From the NCBI GenBank assembly GCA_023362775.1, contig JALMGJ010000063.1:1409501-1473500 (forward strand): 64,000 nucleotides of DNA, in the 5' to 3' direction. This DNA comes from Charina bottae. Taxonomy: Eukaryota; Chordata; Lepidosauria; Squamata; Charinaidae. Positions 35,949 to 47,404 of this stretch are shown one piece after another (the first letter of the stretch is position 1; the number at the start of each line of letters is the position of its first letter). The position numbers and the translations under genes were made by a program. The notes under the pieces are model-generated. The model saw only the letters and a program-made list of their open reading frames with translations, was not told the origin of the DNA and did not search any database.

Positions 35949-37059
35949 GTGCTAATGGAAGAGAAGGTGAAGTGTCTTGAGGATAGAGTTTCTATGTTGC
36001 AATGCATCAGGGAAGATAAGAATTTTTGCGCAGGAAAAACGGAAGCTCTCCAAGTGGGGTAGAGAAACCAGGAGAACACCAGAGAAAAGGAAATGCTCCT
36101 TTTGATAGGGGCAAACATATGTCCCAAAAAAGCAAGAAGGTCAGGAGAAATTTGATGACAATATGCTTAGAAATCAGTAGCAAGTTCTTTCTCCAGAGGA
36201 CAATCTATAGCCACTAAGCAAACCTTGCCACAGAACACTGTGGAAGACATTTGGACCCAGCTGTGGCACAAAGAAAACCAAGAGACACCATGAAAAAGAA
36301 GAGGCACATTGTGGTGGTAAGTGATTCCTGCTGAGAGGAACTGAGGTGGCTGTGGGCAAACCTGACATAATGCCAGGGAAGCAATATTGTCTGCTAGGTA
36401 CCCATATCTAGAATATTCTGCAAATGTTTTCTGAGACTATTCTAATCCACTAACAAATATTGTTTCCTCTTGACACATGTGGGGATAAATGACACAGCCA
36501 GGAGAGACCTTGAAAGAATCTCTGGAGATACAAGGCATTGGTCAAGAAGTTGAAAGAACTGGGAACACAAAGAGGGTTTTTTTGGTCAACCCTTCCAGTT
36601 GAGGGTCTCAGCACTAGGAGAAAAAACAGGATCCTAGAAGTTAAGAACTTCTACCAAGAAGTTACCAAGAAGGGTTTGGATTATATGACATTGCTCTATG
36701 TTACTTTCATGAAGGATGCTGAGGAGAGATCGGCGATATCTTATGAAGATTGGGAAGAAAGTGTTTGGCAGGTACCTTGCTAGTATCATCAAGCAGGCAT
36801 TAAACCAGAACCAAAGCAGGAAAGTGGCAAAAGTCCAGAACTGAATAAGTAGCCAAGGACTGAGGCCAAGAAAACAGAATACAAAAAGAGAAACAGGAGG
36901 CCAGGGTGGGGCCTCAGTATTTTGCAGGAAACTACAGTAGCAAGGCCAGTAGCTATCACCACTGAAAACCTACATCAATGCCCATAGTATGAGATACAAA
37001 CAGAGAGAACTGGAGAGAAAAATATGATGTGTTAGGCATCGCTGAAACTTGGTAGCATG

Positions 37060-37291
37060 ATACCAGTTCGGTCTAGTGGTTAAGGCAATGGGCTAGAAAC
37101 CAGGAGACTGTGAGTTCTAGTCCTGACTTAGGCATGAAAGCTGGCTGGGTGACCTTGGGCCAGGCCCAGTCACTCTCTTTCAGCCCAAATCACCTCACAG
37201 GGTTGTTGTTGTGGGGAAAACAGGAGGAGGAAGGAGTATTTGGTATGTTCGCCGCCTTGAGTTATTTATAAAAATAATAAAGGTGGGATAA

Positions 37292-37326
<35 letters not shown>

Positions 37327-37328
37327 AT
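37060..37328 (+). mobile_element. MIR-like tRNA SINE (monomer)
   Basis: Head TTCGGTCTAGTGGTTAAGGC, then CCAGGAGACTGTGAGTTCTAG, a CORE-like TGACCTTGGGCCAGG, the CAGGGTTGTTGTTGTGGGG block, and a tail CGCCTTGAGTTATTTATAAA with AATA repeats. It interrupts the CR1 endonuclease coding sequence just after AETW. This is the single-unit form of the SINE that is multimeric at 50055-50815. Confidence 0.85.
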
Positions 37329-37382
37329 GTGCACATAGCACTGGAAGGCTACATCTTATTCAAAAGGAAGAGTTGTTGTTGT

Positions 37383-40300
37383 TCAGTCGTTTAGTCGTGT
37401 CCAACTCTTCGTGACCTCATGGACCATAGCACGCCAGGCCTTCCTGTCCTCTACTGTCTCCTGGAGTTTACTCAAATTCATGTTCGTTACATCGGTGATG
37501 CTATCTAACCATCTCATCCTCTGCCGTCCCCTTCTCCTTTTGCCTTCAGTCTTTCCCAGCATCAGGGTCTTTTCCAGTGAGTCCTCTCTTCGCATTAGGT
37601 GGCCAAAGTATTTGAGCTTCATCTTCAGTATCTGTCCTTCCAATGAGCAGTCAGGGTTGATTTCCTTTAGGGTTGACTGATTTGACCTCCTTGCAGTCCA
37701 AGGGACTCTTAAGAGTCTTCTCCAGCACCACAGTTCGAAAGCATCAATTCTTCGGCGCTCAGCCTTCCTTATGGTCCAACTCTCACAGCCATACATTACT
37801 ACTGGAAAATCATAGCTTTAACTATACGGACCTTTGTCGGCAAGGTGATGTCTCTGCTTTTTAATATGCTGTCTAGGTTTGCCATAGCTTTCCTCCCAAG
37901 GAGCAAGCGTCTTTTAATTTCATAGCTGCAGTCACCGTCTGCGGTGATCTTGGAGCCCAAGAAAATAAAATCTGTCACTGCTTCCATTTCTTACCCTTCT
38001 ATTTGCCAGGAAGTGATGGGACCAGATGCCATGATCTGAGTTTTTTTAATGTTGAGTTTCAAGCCAGCTTTTGCACTCTCCTCTTTCACCCTCATCAAGA
38101 GGCTCTTTAGTTCCTCTTCACTTTCTGCCATTAGGGTGGTATCGTCTGCATATCTGAGGTTGTTGATATTTCTCCCGGCAATCTTAACTCCGGCTTGTGA
38201 TTCATCCAGCCCGGCATTTCTCATGATGTACTCTGCATATAAGTTAAATAAGCAGGGTGATAATATACAGCCTTGTCGTACTCCTTTCCCAATTTTGAAC
38301 CAGTCGGTTGTTCCATGTCCGGTTCTAACTGTTGCTTCTTGACCCGCATACAGGTGTCTCAGGAGACAGGTAAGGTGGTCTGGTACTCCGATCTCTTTAA
38401 GAATTTGCCACAGTTTGTTGTAATCCACACAATCAAAGGCTTTAGCATATTTATTTTTATTTTATTTATTTTATCCTATTTATACCCCGCCTATCCCCTC
38501 CCTACTGGAGGGCTCTAGGCGGCTTACAACATCAATATATTTCAATTATACATCATATATCATATACATTTTTAAATTTACCGCGCGATAGGGAAAAGGA
38601 CAGGGAACCGGCTCTTCGGCTGCAGGCACCGGACTACATGCCCCAGCATGCCTCGCTTCCGCGCCGGCTGCTGACGTCCAGGAAGCTGTTCTTTTCTGGA
38701 TCCGTCGTCCTCCGCCGTCATCACCGGGATTCCCTAGGACTTCTTCGGAACGAGGATGACCCTCCGCTGGATGCCGGCAAATTGACCCATGAAGTGGTAC
38801 CCATTTATCTACTCGCATATGCTTTCGATCCGCTGGGTGGGCGGAAGCTGGAGCTAGTGGCGGGAGCTCACCCCGCCCCGCGGTTTCGAACTGCCGACCT
38901 TATGGTCGGCAGACTAACGGCTCAGCGGTTTAACCTGCTGAGCCACCGCACTCCTGTAGTTTAGCATAGTCAATGAAGCAGAAGTAGATGTTTTTCTGGA
39001 ACTCTCTTGCTTTTTCCATGATCCAGCGAATGTTGGCAATCTGATCTCTAGTTCCTCTGCCTCTTCGAAACCCAGCTTGCACTTCTGGTAGTTCTCAGTT
39101 CACATGCTGCTGAAGCCTAACTTGTAGGATTTTGAACATAACCTTGCTAGCATGTGAAATGAGCACAATTGTATGGTAGTTTGAACATTCTTTGGCATTG
39201 CCCTTCTTTGGAATTGGAACGTAAACTGACCTTTTCCAATCCTGTGGCCACTGTTGAGTTTTCCAAATTTGTTGGCATATCGAGTGCAGCACTTTAACAG
39301 CATCATCTTTTAGGATTTTAAATAGCTCAGCTGGGATACTGTCTTCTCCACTAGCTTTGTTGTTAGTAATGCTTCCTAAGGCCCACTTGACTTCACTCTC
39401 TAGGATGTCCGGCTCAAGGTCAGTGACCACACCATCGTATTTATCAGGGATATTAAGATCTTTCTTGTATAGTTCTTCTGTGTATTCTTGCCACCTCTTC
39501 TTAATCTCTTCTGCTTCTGTTAGGTCCCTGCCTTTTTTGTCCTTTATCATGCCCATCTTTGCACAAAACGTTCCCTTGATATCTCCAATTTTCTTGAAGA
39601 GATCTCTAGTCTTCCCCATTCTATTGTTTTCTTTGATTTCTTTGCATTGTTCATTTAAGAAGGCCTTCTTATCTCTCCTTGCTATTCTCTGGAAATCTGC
39701 ATTCAGTTGGTTATATCTTTCCCTTTCTCCCTTGCCTTTTGCTTCCCTTCTTTCCTCAGCTATTTGTAAAGCTTCATCAGTCAGCCACTTTGCTTTCTTG
39801 CATTTCTTTTTCTTTGGGATGGTTTTAGTTGCTGCCTCCTGTACAATGTTACGAACCTCCACCCATAGTTCTTCAGGCACTCTGTCTACCAGATCTAATC
39901 CTTTAAATCTATTCCTCACCACTGTATATTCATAAGTGATATGATTTAGGTCATACCTGAGTGGTCTAGTGGTTTTCTCTACGTTCTTCAATTTAACCCT
40001 AAATTTTGCAATAAGAAGCTCATTATCTGAGCCATAGTCAGCTCCAGGTCTTGTTTTTGCTGATTGTATAGAGCTTCTCCATCTTTGGCTGAAAAGTATA
40101 TAATCAATCTGATTTCGGTATTGACCATCTGGTGATGTCCATGTGTAGAGTCGTCTCTTGTGTTGTTGGAAAAGAGTGTTTGCTATGACCAGCGTGTTCT
40201 CTTGACAAAACTCTATTAGCCTTTGCCCTGCTTCATTTTGTACTCCGAGGCCGAACTTGCCTGTTATTCCGGTTATTTTTTGATAACTACTTTAGCATTC

Positions 40301-40675
40301 CAGTCCCCTATGATGAAAAGGACATCTTTTTTTGGTGTTAGTTAAAAGGTGTTATAGGTCAACTTCAGCTTCTTTGGCATCAGTGGTTGGGGCATAGACT
40401 TGGATTACTGTGATGTTGAATGGTTTGCCTTGGATTCGAACTGAGATCATTCTGTTGTTTTTGAGGTTGTACACCAGTACTGCCTTTCCCACTCTTTTAT
40501 TGACTATGAGAGCTACTCCATTTCTTCTAAAGGATTCTTGCCCACAGTAGTATATATAATGGTCTCCTGAATTAAGTTCGCCCATTCCTGTCCATTTTAG
40601 TTCTCTGATTCCCAATATGTCGATGTTCAATCTTGTCATCTCATGTTTGACCACATCCAGCTTACCTTGATTCAT
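37383..40675 (-). pseudogene. BovB EN/RT ORF, multiply broken
   Basis: In order on the minus strand the fragments are: 40352-40675, the endonuclease start (ELKWTGMGE, IQVYAPTTD); 39095-39991, the linker and early RT (VYVPIPKKGNAKECSNY); 37991-38428, the RT core (GVRQGCILSP, NLRYADDTTL); 37799-37987; and 37383-37796, the tail (FGHLMRREDSLEKTLMLGKTEGK). Breaks include frameshifts in the endonuclease near 40290-40350, a stop near 39110, the SINE insertion within the FIDYAKAFDCVDYN region, a stop at about 37988 and a frameshift near 37797. It is certainly non-functional. Confidence 0.92.
38450..38959 (-). mobile_element. ~510-bp tRNA-headed SINE with L2-type tail, copy 2
   Basis: This 510-bp SINE lies inside the BovB RT gene with a 9-bp duplication TTTAGCATA (38441-38449 and 38960-38968). 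On the minus strand it has the tRNA-like head GGTGGCTCAGCAGGTTAAAC and box B CAGTTCGAAACC. The middle carries GACGTCAGCAGCCGGCGCG and the tail GTAAGCCGCCTAGAGCCC to GGCGGGGTATAAATAGG with A-rich repeats. It belongs to the same family as 35384-35902 and is younger than the BovB it interrupts. Confidence 0.92.
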
Positions 40676-41752
40676 TGATCTTACATTCCAGGTTCCTATG
40701 CAATATTGTTCTTTACAGCATCAAACTTTCCTTCCACTTCCAGACACATCCACAACTGAGCATCCTTTTGGCTTTGGCCCAGCCAGTTCACTCTTTCTGG
40801 AGCTACTCGGAATTGCCCTCTGCTCTTCCCCAGTAGCATATTGGACACCTTCCGACCTGAGGGGCTCATCTTCCGGCGTCATATCTTTTAGCCTTTTGAT
40901 ACTGTCCATGGGTTTTCTTGGCAAGAATACTGGAGTGGTTTGCCATTCCCTCCTCCAGTGGACCACGTTTTGTCAGAACTCTCGGTCATGACCTGTCCGT
41001 CTTGACCTGACTTCATTGAGTTACGCAAGCCCCTTCACCACGACAAGGCAGTGATCCATGAAGGGGCAAAAGGAAGAGACCCAACCGAAATCCAGGAATT
41101 GAAACGTAGAAATCCTGTTGAAAGCATTTAGATGAGAATAAAAGGTGAAAGAAACAAAAAAGACACCATCAGGGGAGCTTGTTATAGACCATCAGGGTGG
41201 GTGATGATATAGATAAAACCTTTCTGTATCAGATGACCAGTCTGTTAAAGAGTCATGCAATAGTGATAATGGGAGATTTCACTTATCATGACATCTGCTG
41301 GGGATCTAACCCTGCCAGGAGTCCAAGGTCCAACAAATTCATGTCCTCCCTTCCTGATAATTTTATTTGTCAGAAAGTGGAAGAAAAAAAAATAAGGGGG
41401 TCTGCTGTCCTGGACCTGCATCTGGGTATAGAAAAATGCAAGACCCAAATATGGGGTGAGGAGACTAGGCTTGCACTAGTACATGTGAAAAGGATCTGGG
41501 CATCCTTGTCAATCTCAAGTGAAACATAAGCCAGTAGGGTGATGCAGCTGCTAAAAAGGAAAAGGCTATCTTGGGCTGCATTGACAGAAGCATAGGGTCT
41601 AGATCAGAGAAAGTAATTATTCCTTTCCATTCTGCCCTGGTTAGACCCCACGGAATACCGTGTGTTCTGGGTACCACAGTCTGAAATGAACAGTAAAAAA
41701 TTGTAGCAAGTTCAGAGAAGGGTTACCAAAAAGGTGAGGGGTATAGAAATCA

Positions 41753-42078
41753 GGGGGCACAATAGCTCAGCAGTTAAGACGCCAGACTTGTCGATCGGAA
41801 GGTCGCAAGTTCAGAGGTTCGAGACCCTAGCCCCGCGTGACGGAGTGAGCTCCCGCACTCGCCCCAGCTCTTGCCAACCTAGCAATTCGAAAGCATGCAA
41901 ATGCAAGTAGATAAATAGGTACCACTTCAGTGGGAAGGTAACAGCGTTCCCGGTGTGTCATACCGGCCACATGACCGCGGAAGCGTCTTCGGACAACACT
42001 GGCTCTTTGGCTAACAAACGGAGATGAGCACTGGCCCCTAGAGTCGGACACGACTGTGCGGGGGAACCTTTACCTTTT
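41753..42078 (+). mobile_element. Sauria-type SINE, full length
   Basis: This 326-bp element has a perfect 11-bp duplication TATAGAAATCA (41742-41752 and 42079-42089). It has the tRNA-like head AATAGCTCAGCAGTTAAGAC and box B AGAGGTTCGAGACC, then AGCAATTCGAAAGCATGC, CCACATGACCGCGGAAGCG, and a BovB-like GAGTCGGACACGACTG before the ACCTTTACC end. It lies within the CR1 C-terminal coding region. Confidence 0.95.
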
Positions 42079-42586
42079 TATAGAAATCAAGCCTTATAAG
42101 GAGGAATGGTTAAAACATCTGGGCATATTTAGCCTACTAAAGAGACCACTGAAAGGAGAAATAATAGCAATATTTAAATATCTGAAGGGTTGTCACAAAG
42201 AAGAGGGAGCAGATTTACTCTCTATTGCCCTACAGTGTAGGACCAGAACCAGTGGGTCAAAACTAGAAGGAAGTGGGTTCAGGCTAGATGTTAGAAAGAA
42301 CTTCCTGACTGTATAAGCTGTCAGCCAGTAGAAAAACTGCCACATTAAGTGGTGGGTTGTTTGCTGCTGTTCTTCAAAAAGAGGACGGATCATTATCTGT
42401 TAGAGATGCTTAGTGGATCCTATACTTTTCAGGGATTTGGTCTTAAAGATGACATTTAAGGCCCCTTCCAACTTTAAGATTCTGTAACTCTGGTATAGTT
42501 CTGCTAGTTGTTTCAGTCTTTGTAATATGAGTAGGAAAGAAGGGAGTCAATAGTCAGGGGAGGACATTTGTTCAGATTTCTGTGTA

Positions 42587-42920
42587 AAAAGGTAAAGGTA
42601 CCCCCCGCACATTTGTGCAGTCGTGTCCGACTCTAGGGGCCGGTGCTCATCTCCGTTTGTTAGCCAAAGAGCCAGCGTTGTCCGAAGACGCTTCCACGGT
42701 CATGTGGCCGCATGACACGCGCGGAACGCTGTTACGTACCCACCGAAGTGGTACCTATTCATCTACTTGCATTTGCATGCTTTCGAATTGCTAGGTTGGC
42801 AAGAGCTGGAGCTAGTGCGGGAGCTCACTCCGCACGCAGGACTAGGGATTCGAACCTCCGAACTTGCGATCTTCCGATCAACAAGCCTGGCGTCTTACCC
42901 GCTGAGCCACCACGCTCCTT
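42587..42920 (-). mobile_element. Sauria-type SINE, full length, minus strand
   Basis: This 334-bp element is flanked by the perfect 12-bp duplication GATTTCTGTGTA (42575-42586 and 42921-42932). Read on the minus strand it has the same head, middle and BovB-like end as the copy at 41753-42078. Confidence 0.95.
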
Positions 42921-42932
42921 GATTTCTGTGTA

Positions 42933-44178
42933 CCTGTGGCTTAATTTCACTTACTGTACATATTTCAAGGAGAACTTTTGAGATACATTTAGAGTAGGAA
43001 TTAATTTAAAAGTGGAAGTTCATTCTTTAATTTCCCCACTCTGAATTTCCTAACATATCAATTACACCCACTCTCTGATTTATGGCCTTTCTATCACAGT
43101 GATTTTCAGTAGTTTTTTTGTCGGTACAGATGTGCAAAATATTTCCGTTCCAGAGATGAAATATTCTGGAGAACTCCAGAAGTTCTGTTTTTCTCCTCAG
43201 CTCAGCTGATCTGCCCATTCCAGGGGGTGGTCCAAAACTTCCCAGAAATAAATTGTCCATGAACTATCCAGGACAGGAAGTGATTTGTGATGTTCTGGAC
43301 ATAGTCTAGTCTGGTAATGGGCCTCTTTCTAACCTATAGACCTGGATTTCCCAGACAGTCTTCCATTCGTGTATTAACGAGGGCCGTACTTGCATAATGA
43401 GACTTCCTTTTTTCTTTTTGATCCTGCACCTGCAATACAGAAGCTGCTGTTGCTAATTTGAGGCATTCACAAGGGAAAGACAATTAATTGATTGACTGAG
43501 ACAAGGGAAATATAATAGAAAATCTGTAATTTCCAGACCAATGCAACTGTTAAGTTTCTCATATCTTTGTTACTGGAATAAACATTAGTCTGTAGAATGC
43601 ATTTGCGTGCTTCTTTTTTCAGCTAGTTGCTATGCTGGATTGAAGCTATATTAAGAAATCTGGCTGCATTTTTGAAGGCTGTGTTTTCCCCCGTGTATGA
43701 TTATGCATGTGCAGTTTTCATATATATTAGTCAGACACCTGAGCATAATCGTAAAGGCAGCATAACTGTAAAAGCTTGTCAGTGTTTATTCAGTAGTTAT
43801 AATAATTAAATGGAAACTTCATGTTAAAAGACACATTTAAATATGTTGCTGTGTATATCGGTTCCTGGGAGGTAAACTTTGGGGGAAACAGTTACCTTTG
43901 GCTTGCTGGGGGCATCTGTGGAAACATCTGGTTAGTCAGAATAGGGGTGAACATGGGTAACTAGATGTATCTTGAATCTTGGATCCAGTAAGATCATTGC
44001 TAGTATTCCTTTCATTTTCACACTGAGCAGGAGGAAATACTTTTTGGAGTCTGAGGGAAAGGAAAGCCTGTCCCTTGGGCTATTTTCCTAATGTTGCTTG
44101 TTATGCTTATATGGATCTTCAGATAATTGCAAAAAATAGGTTCACTTCACCAGGGAATAATTACTATTATGGGATATA
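42933..44178. other. unassigned stretch
   Basis: No recognised element. Short frames lack motifs. Confidence 0.45.
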
Positions 44179-44186
44179 CTGTAGAG

Positions 44187-44321
44187 CAGTGTTTCTCAAC
44201 CTTGGCAACTTTAAGATGCGTGGACTTCAACTCCCAGAATTCTCCAGCCAGCACGGCTGGCTGGAGTATCATGGGAGTTGAAGTCCACACATCTTAAAAT
44301 TGCCAAGGTTGAGAAACACTG
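44187..44321. mobile_element. palindromic hAT-type MITE, copy 2
   Basis: This 135-bp near-perfect palindrome starts CAGTGTTTCTCAACC and ends GGTTGAGAAACACTG. The flanks are ctgtagag (44179-44186) and ctatagag (44322-44329), an 8-bp duplication with one mismatch. It belongs to the same family as 3505-3637. Confidence 0.9.
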
Positions 44322-44329
44322 CTATAGAG

Positions 44330-45759
44330 CTTTAAGCTGAGGATTGATAAGTCATTTTAATACCATGCTGCTCATCATTACCAATCTCTCTGGCAGGAAG
44401 GCGAAGCTCTCCCCAACCCTTTAGGGAGGAGCCAGAGGTAGGTTCTGTTTAAAGCAAAATTGCACTGCCTTTCCATAACTATTCTCTGTCCCCATCCTCA
44501 AAAGGGTTGCGCTCCTCTCTGCTTTTGCTTCTCAAGAAAAAGCAAGTAGGTAGACAAAACCAGATATGGACTGGAGAATAAAACAAAACACTCCAACAAC
44601 TGTAAAACTGAAAGGGAGGAGGAAAGGCTGGATTCATATACACTCACTCTTGTTTGAAAAGCCAAGTAACTGTGGCTGCCATTGATTCAAGAGATCTTCC
44701 TTACTTTGGTTTAAACATATAAAAGGAGTGTGGGGGTGTGGGAAAACTCAGTGATATCAAGTTGGAAGGACTGTTCTGTCTCTGCATTTAGGAATTTTAT
44801 TAAGGAAGGAGCTGGAAGTTCTTAGACATCTGGATGATGAATCATGTGCCACAGAACAGGAGCAATTAGCTACTTTTAGGTCAGAAAAGGTCTTGGAAGC
44901 TATCTGAGTGACTTGCAACAGTGCCAGGAAATAATGTGAACTTGACAGGAATCCCACAATTCTTTCTGAGCTGCCCTTTGTGGGACATAATTTGTTAGCA
45001 TGTACATATTACCCCAGGTAGCTGATCCAATCCATTCTGTAGCCATCAAAGCCAGGCAGGCTTTGCTAATGTCTTTTTAAAGTAAAGGATATAGTTAAAG
45101 GCAACTCATTTCGTGGGCATTATTTAATGTGTGATTATTTATTTAACCAATAAAGGGATCTCTTTTTTTTACACTCAAAGGTATACATAATATGTGACAT
45201 TATTTTTAAACAAAGAACAACTGTAAAAGCAAAGTGTCATGTGCTGGTGTTAATGACCCTGATGAAATATGTACCCCAACTTTCATTCATTTTATGACAA
45301 ATACTCAAATGTTCCTGGGGAGGTAGGGGGTGGGCAAGGGTTAGAGGTGTATGAAACATTCCACTTTATTACACATCTATTTTTGCTTTCCCGAATGCAT
45401 GTTTATTGCATGTTTGATACTGTTTTATGGATAGCTTTTGTTTTGTTAATTATTCTTAATTTGAAACATGATTAGACAGTCCACCTTGAGAGGAGTTATC
45501 ATTTATCTCAATACAGCTGACCCAGCTCAATCTTTCATAGCCGAACTTTCTCAGTGTTTATGTCTTCAAGGGATGGGGTGCTAGGTAGTGGCAAAACATG
45601 TTTCACCTATAGAAAATCCAAATTCAATCCTCTGAAACTCCAGGTAGGGCAGAGAGAGAGACTACTTTGGCAGACCAATGATTGGACTTGACATAAGGCA
45701 GCATTAACATTGATCTCACCCTAGTTATATATTCTCAAATAGGTCTGGGACAAACTCTG
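44330..45759. other. unassigned stretch
   Basis: Nothing recognised apart from short A/T runs. Confidence 0.45.
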
Positions 45760-45892
45760 CTTAAGAGCAGTGTTTTATAAACTGTGTTCCACAGAGAATA
45801 TCAGGGGCTCCATAGAGACGAAGAGCAAAAAAACCCCATCCAGTCAAATACAGCCAATATTCTATTACTAGAGCTTTGCCTCTTGATCAGGG

Positions 45893-45921
45893 GTTCCATC
45901 CATCCATCCATCCATCCATCC
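45893..45921. repeat. (CATC)n microsatellite
   Basis: A tract of ATCC units inside the hAT element, at the left edge of the LTR-like block. Confidence 0.9.
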
Positions 45922-46367
45922 TGTTAGAGATCGGGTTTCAACCAACCACGTCTCACAGAGACAGCCTCTGCTGTAACCTGATCTTACTTGCTGTGTGTGG
46001 GAGGGGCTGAATCCCGGTTTCCTGTTTCCTGTTCCTTTCTCTTCCTTTTTTTTTCTGCTCGGATCTCCTACCAAGGAGCATGGCAGCCATGGCTGCTGCC
46101 TCACGTTGATCATGCTTCCATCCAGGTGGGCCGCATTGGAAGCATGTGGTTCACGTCAGAACCTTCTTGCTCGCACACATGGACTGTTTCTACTAAGGAA
46201 CTGTGAGTTACAATAAAATTGTAAACTCTTTTTTTATGTAACTTTACATTAACGTGTGAAGTGTGTTTATTTTTTTGTTTTGAACTGATTAAGCCTTGTG
46301 CAAGTTTATGGGAACACTTCTACTCTGCTACATACTAATTAGAAGCTGCGTGGAGTTCTGGTACTAC
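45922..46367 (+). mobile_element. possible solo LTR (uncertain)
   Basis: The block starts with TG directly after CATCC and is followed by CATCC again at 46368-46372, a possible 5-bp duplication. It contains an AATAAA signal at about 46211 followed by a T-rich, U5-like part. The right end does not finish in canonical CA, and the flanking CATCC microsatellite weakens the duplication evidence. No retroviral coding sequence is present. Confidence 0.3.
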
Positions 46368-46380
46368 CATCCCAGAATTC

Positions 46381-46478
46381 TTATCCATCCCTCCATCCAT
46401 CCATCCCTCCATCCCTCCATCCATCCCTCCATCCATCCCTCCCTCCCTCCCACCCACCTACCTACCTACCTACCAGGT
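46381..46478. repeat. (CATC/CCTC/CTAC)n microsatellite
   Basis: Degenerate four-base repeats to the right of the LTR-like block. Confidence 0.93.
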
Positions 46479-46508
46479 TCCATGGCCTGAAAAAGTTTGA
46501 AAACTCCT

Positions 46509-46628
46509 ATATGTTGATGAAGGTTCTCAGTCATCCAGGTGGAACAGTCTGTGGCTTGAATCATGTCAACTGGATTTCTATTTTCTCAGTGGAAACGTTT
46601 CACTCCTTATCCAAGGAGCTTCTTCAGC
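46509..46628 (-). mobile_element. Penelope-like element 3' end, family 2
   Basis: This 120-bp insertion is flanked by TGAAAACTCCT (46498-46508 and 46629-46639). It carries GTGGAAACGTTTCACTCCTTATCCAAGGAGCTTCTTCAG-type sequence (about 46589-46627), which I associate with vertebrate Penelope-like 3' regions. The strand is assigned by analogy with the coding copy at 57432-59259, whose low-coordinate end is its 3' end. It differs from that family's 3' end. Confidence 0.6.
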
Positions 46629-46648
46629 TGAAAACTCCTGCTTTAGAG

Positions 46649-47404
46649 CAGCTTTCTCCAGATGTAAAACAAAGATGTTCACTTTCTTCATGTGTATTCA
46701 GTATTGTTGCCAGGCTATTTTTAGCCTGTCCTATCTTCGTTCATAAGTCTCTTCCATCTAGTTTCCATGTCAGTCTCGAATTCTTTTGAAATGAATATGA
46801 AACATTATTTTTCATATTTAGAAGTATTTCTCCCCCCCCCTAAACCTTATATTTTATTCAGAAATGCTAATCTTTGTACTCAGTTTAAATTAAAGGACAT
46901 TTTATTCATATTTAGCTTCTTTTGGAATTGTAAATATTTAATTTAAAATTCAGAGTTGTAAGAGAGTGAAAAATAATGTTATCCGGATCTGCAGAATTAG
47001 TCAAAGATCATGGATGAAGTCATTTTGCTTAAAAAGAATAAACTCACCAGATCTTCTACAGAGATATGCTGTAGAACTGATAGGATGATTTAAAATGTAC
47101 CTGATCTGAAGAGTTTGCCATGGTATGTTAGCATTCATCAGCATGCCAGTATGCTGTAATGAACTGATATCATGCCTTATTCTGCAGTTCTCTTTTTAAT
47201 CCAGTTCCCTATTCAGACCCCTGACCCAGATGGCTCTTCACTGGCAGAATCTCCTTGGTGTCTTTGTCCTGGAGAGAGTTTAGTGATAGAGGACATGCTT
47301 CACAGCCAGAAGGTCTGCTTTAATAGAGTAAAAAAAGTAGAAGAAAGCATAAATCTTCAAGTCCAGTTTCTTGCTCAGTACAGGAATATAAATTAAAATA
47401 TCCC
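46649..47404. other. unassigned stretch
   Basis: Nothing recognised. A C-run lies at about 46832. Confidence 0.45.

Larger units (their letters stand above)
37373..41066 (-). mobile_element. BovB LINE, near full-length, subfamily B, decayed
   Basis: It is flanked by a perfect 12-bp duplication CAAAAGGAAGAG (37361-37372 and 41067-41078), and the CR1 reading resumes across the pair. Gross length is 3694 bp, about 3.2 kb once the SINE at 38450-38959 and its duplicate are removed. The minus strand carries the 5' leader (from 41066), endonuclease, RT and tail. The terminal RLND and the CACGCCAGGCCTTCCTGTCC block mark subfamily B. It is older than the 27247 copy judging by its many frame breaks. 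Confidence 0.95.
35950..42495 (+). mobile_element. CR1 LINE, internally deleted and interrupted
   Basis: The CR1 sequence is in pieces. ORF1 has a coiled-coil start (LEEKVKCLEDRVSMLQCIRED at about 35950) and an esterase-like THVGINDTARRDLE (about 36480). ORF2 starts at about 36960 with an AETW endonuclease block, continues after the nested elements with ACYRPSGWV and MGDFTYHDICWGS (41180-41310), then passes straight to a C-terminal tail (LLKRKRLSW...VQRRVTKKVRG). The 3' end is AGATGACATTTAAGGCCCC to AAGATTCTGTAAC at 42495. The RT core is absent. Without insertions it would be about 2.2 kb. Nested inside are a SINE, a BovB carrying its own SINE, and a Sauria SINE. Confidence 0.85.
45768..46640. 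mobile_element. hAT-type element split by later insertions
   Basis: The left end CAGTGTTTTATAAACTGTG pairs with the right end GTTTGAAAACTCCTG. The flanks cttaagag (45760-45767) and ctttagag (46641-46648) form an 8-bp duplication with one mismatch. GGGGTTCC-type motifs recur inside, as in Charlie-like hAT MITEs. The right terminus is interrupted by a Penelope 3' end (46509-46628). The centre holds CATCC repeats and a 446-bp LTR-like block. No transposase is encoded. Confidence 0.7.
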
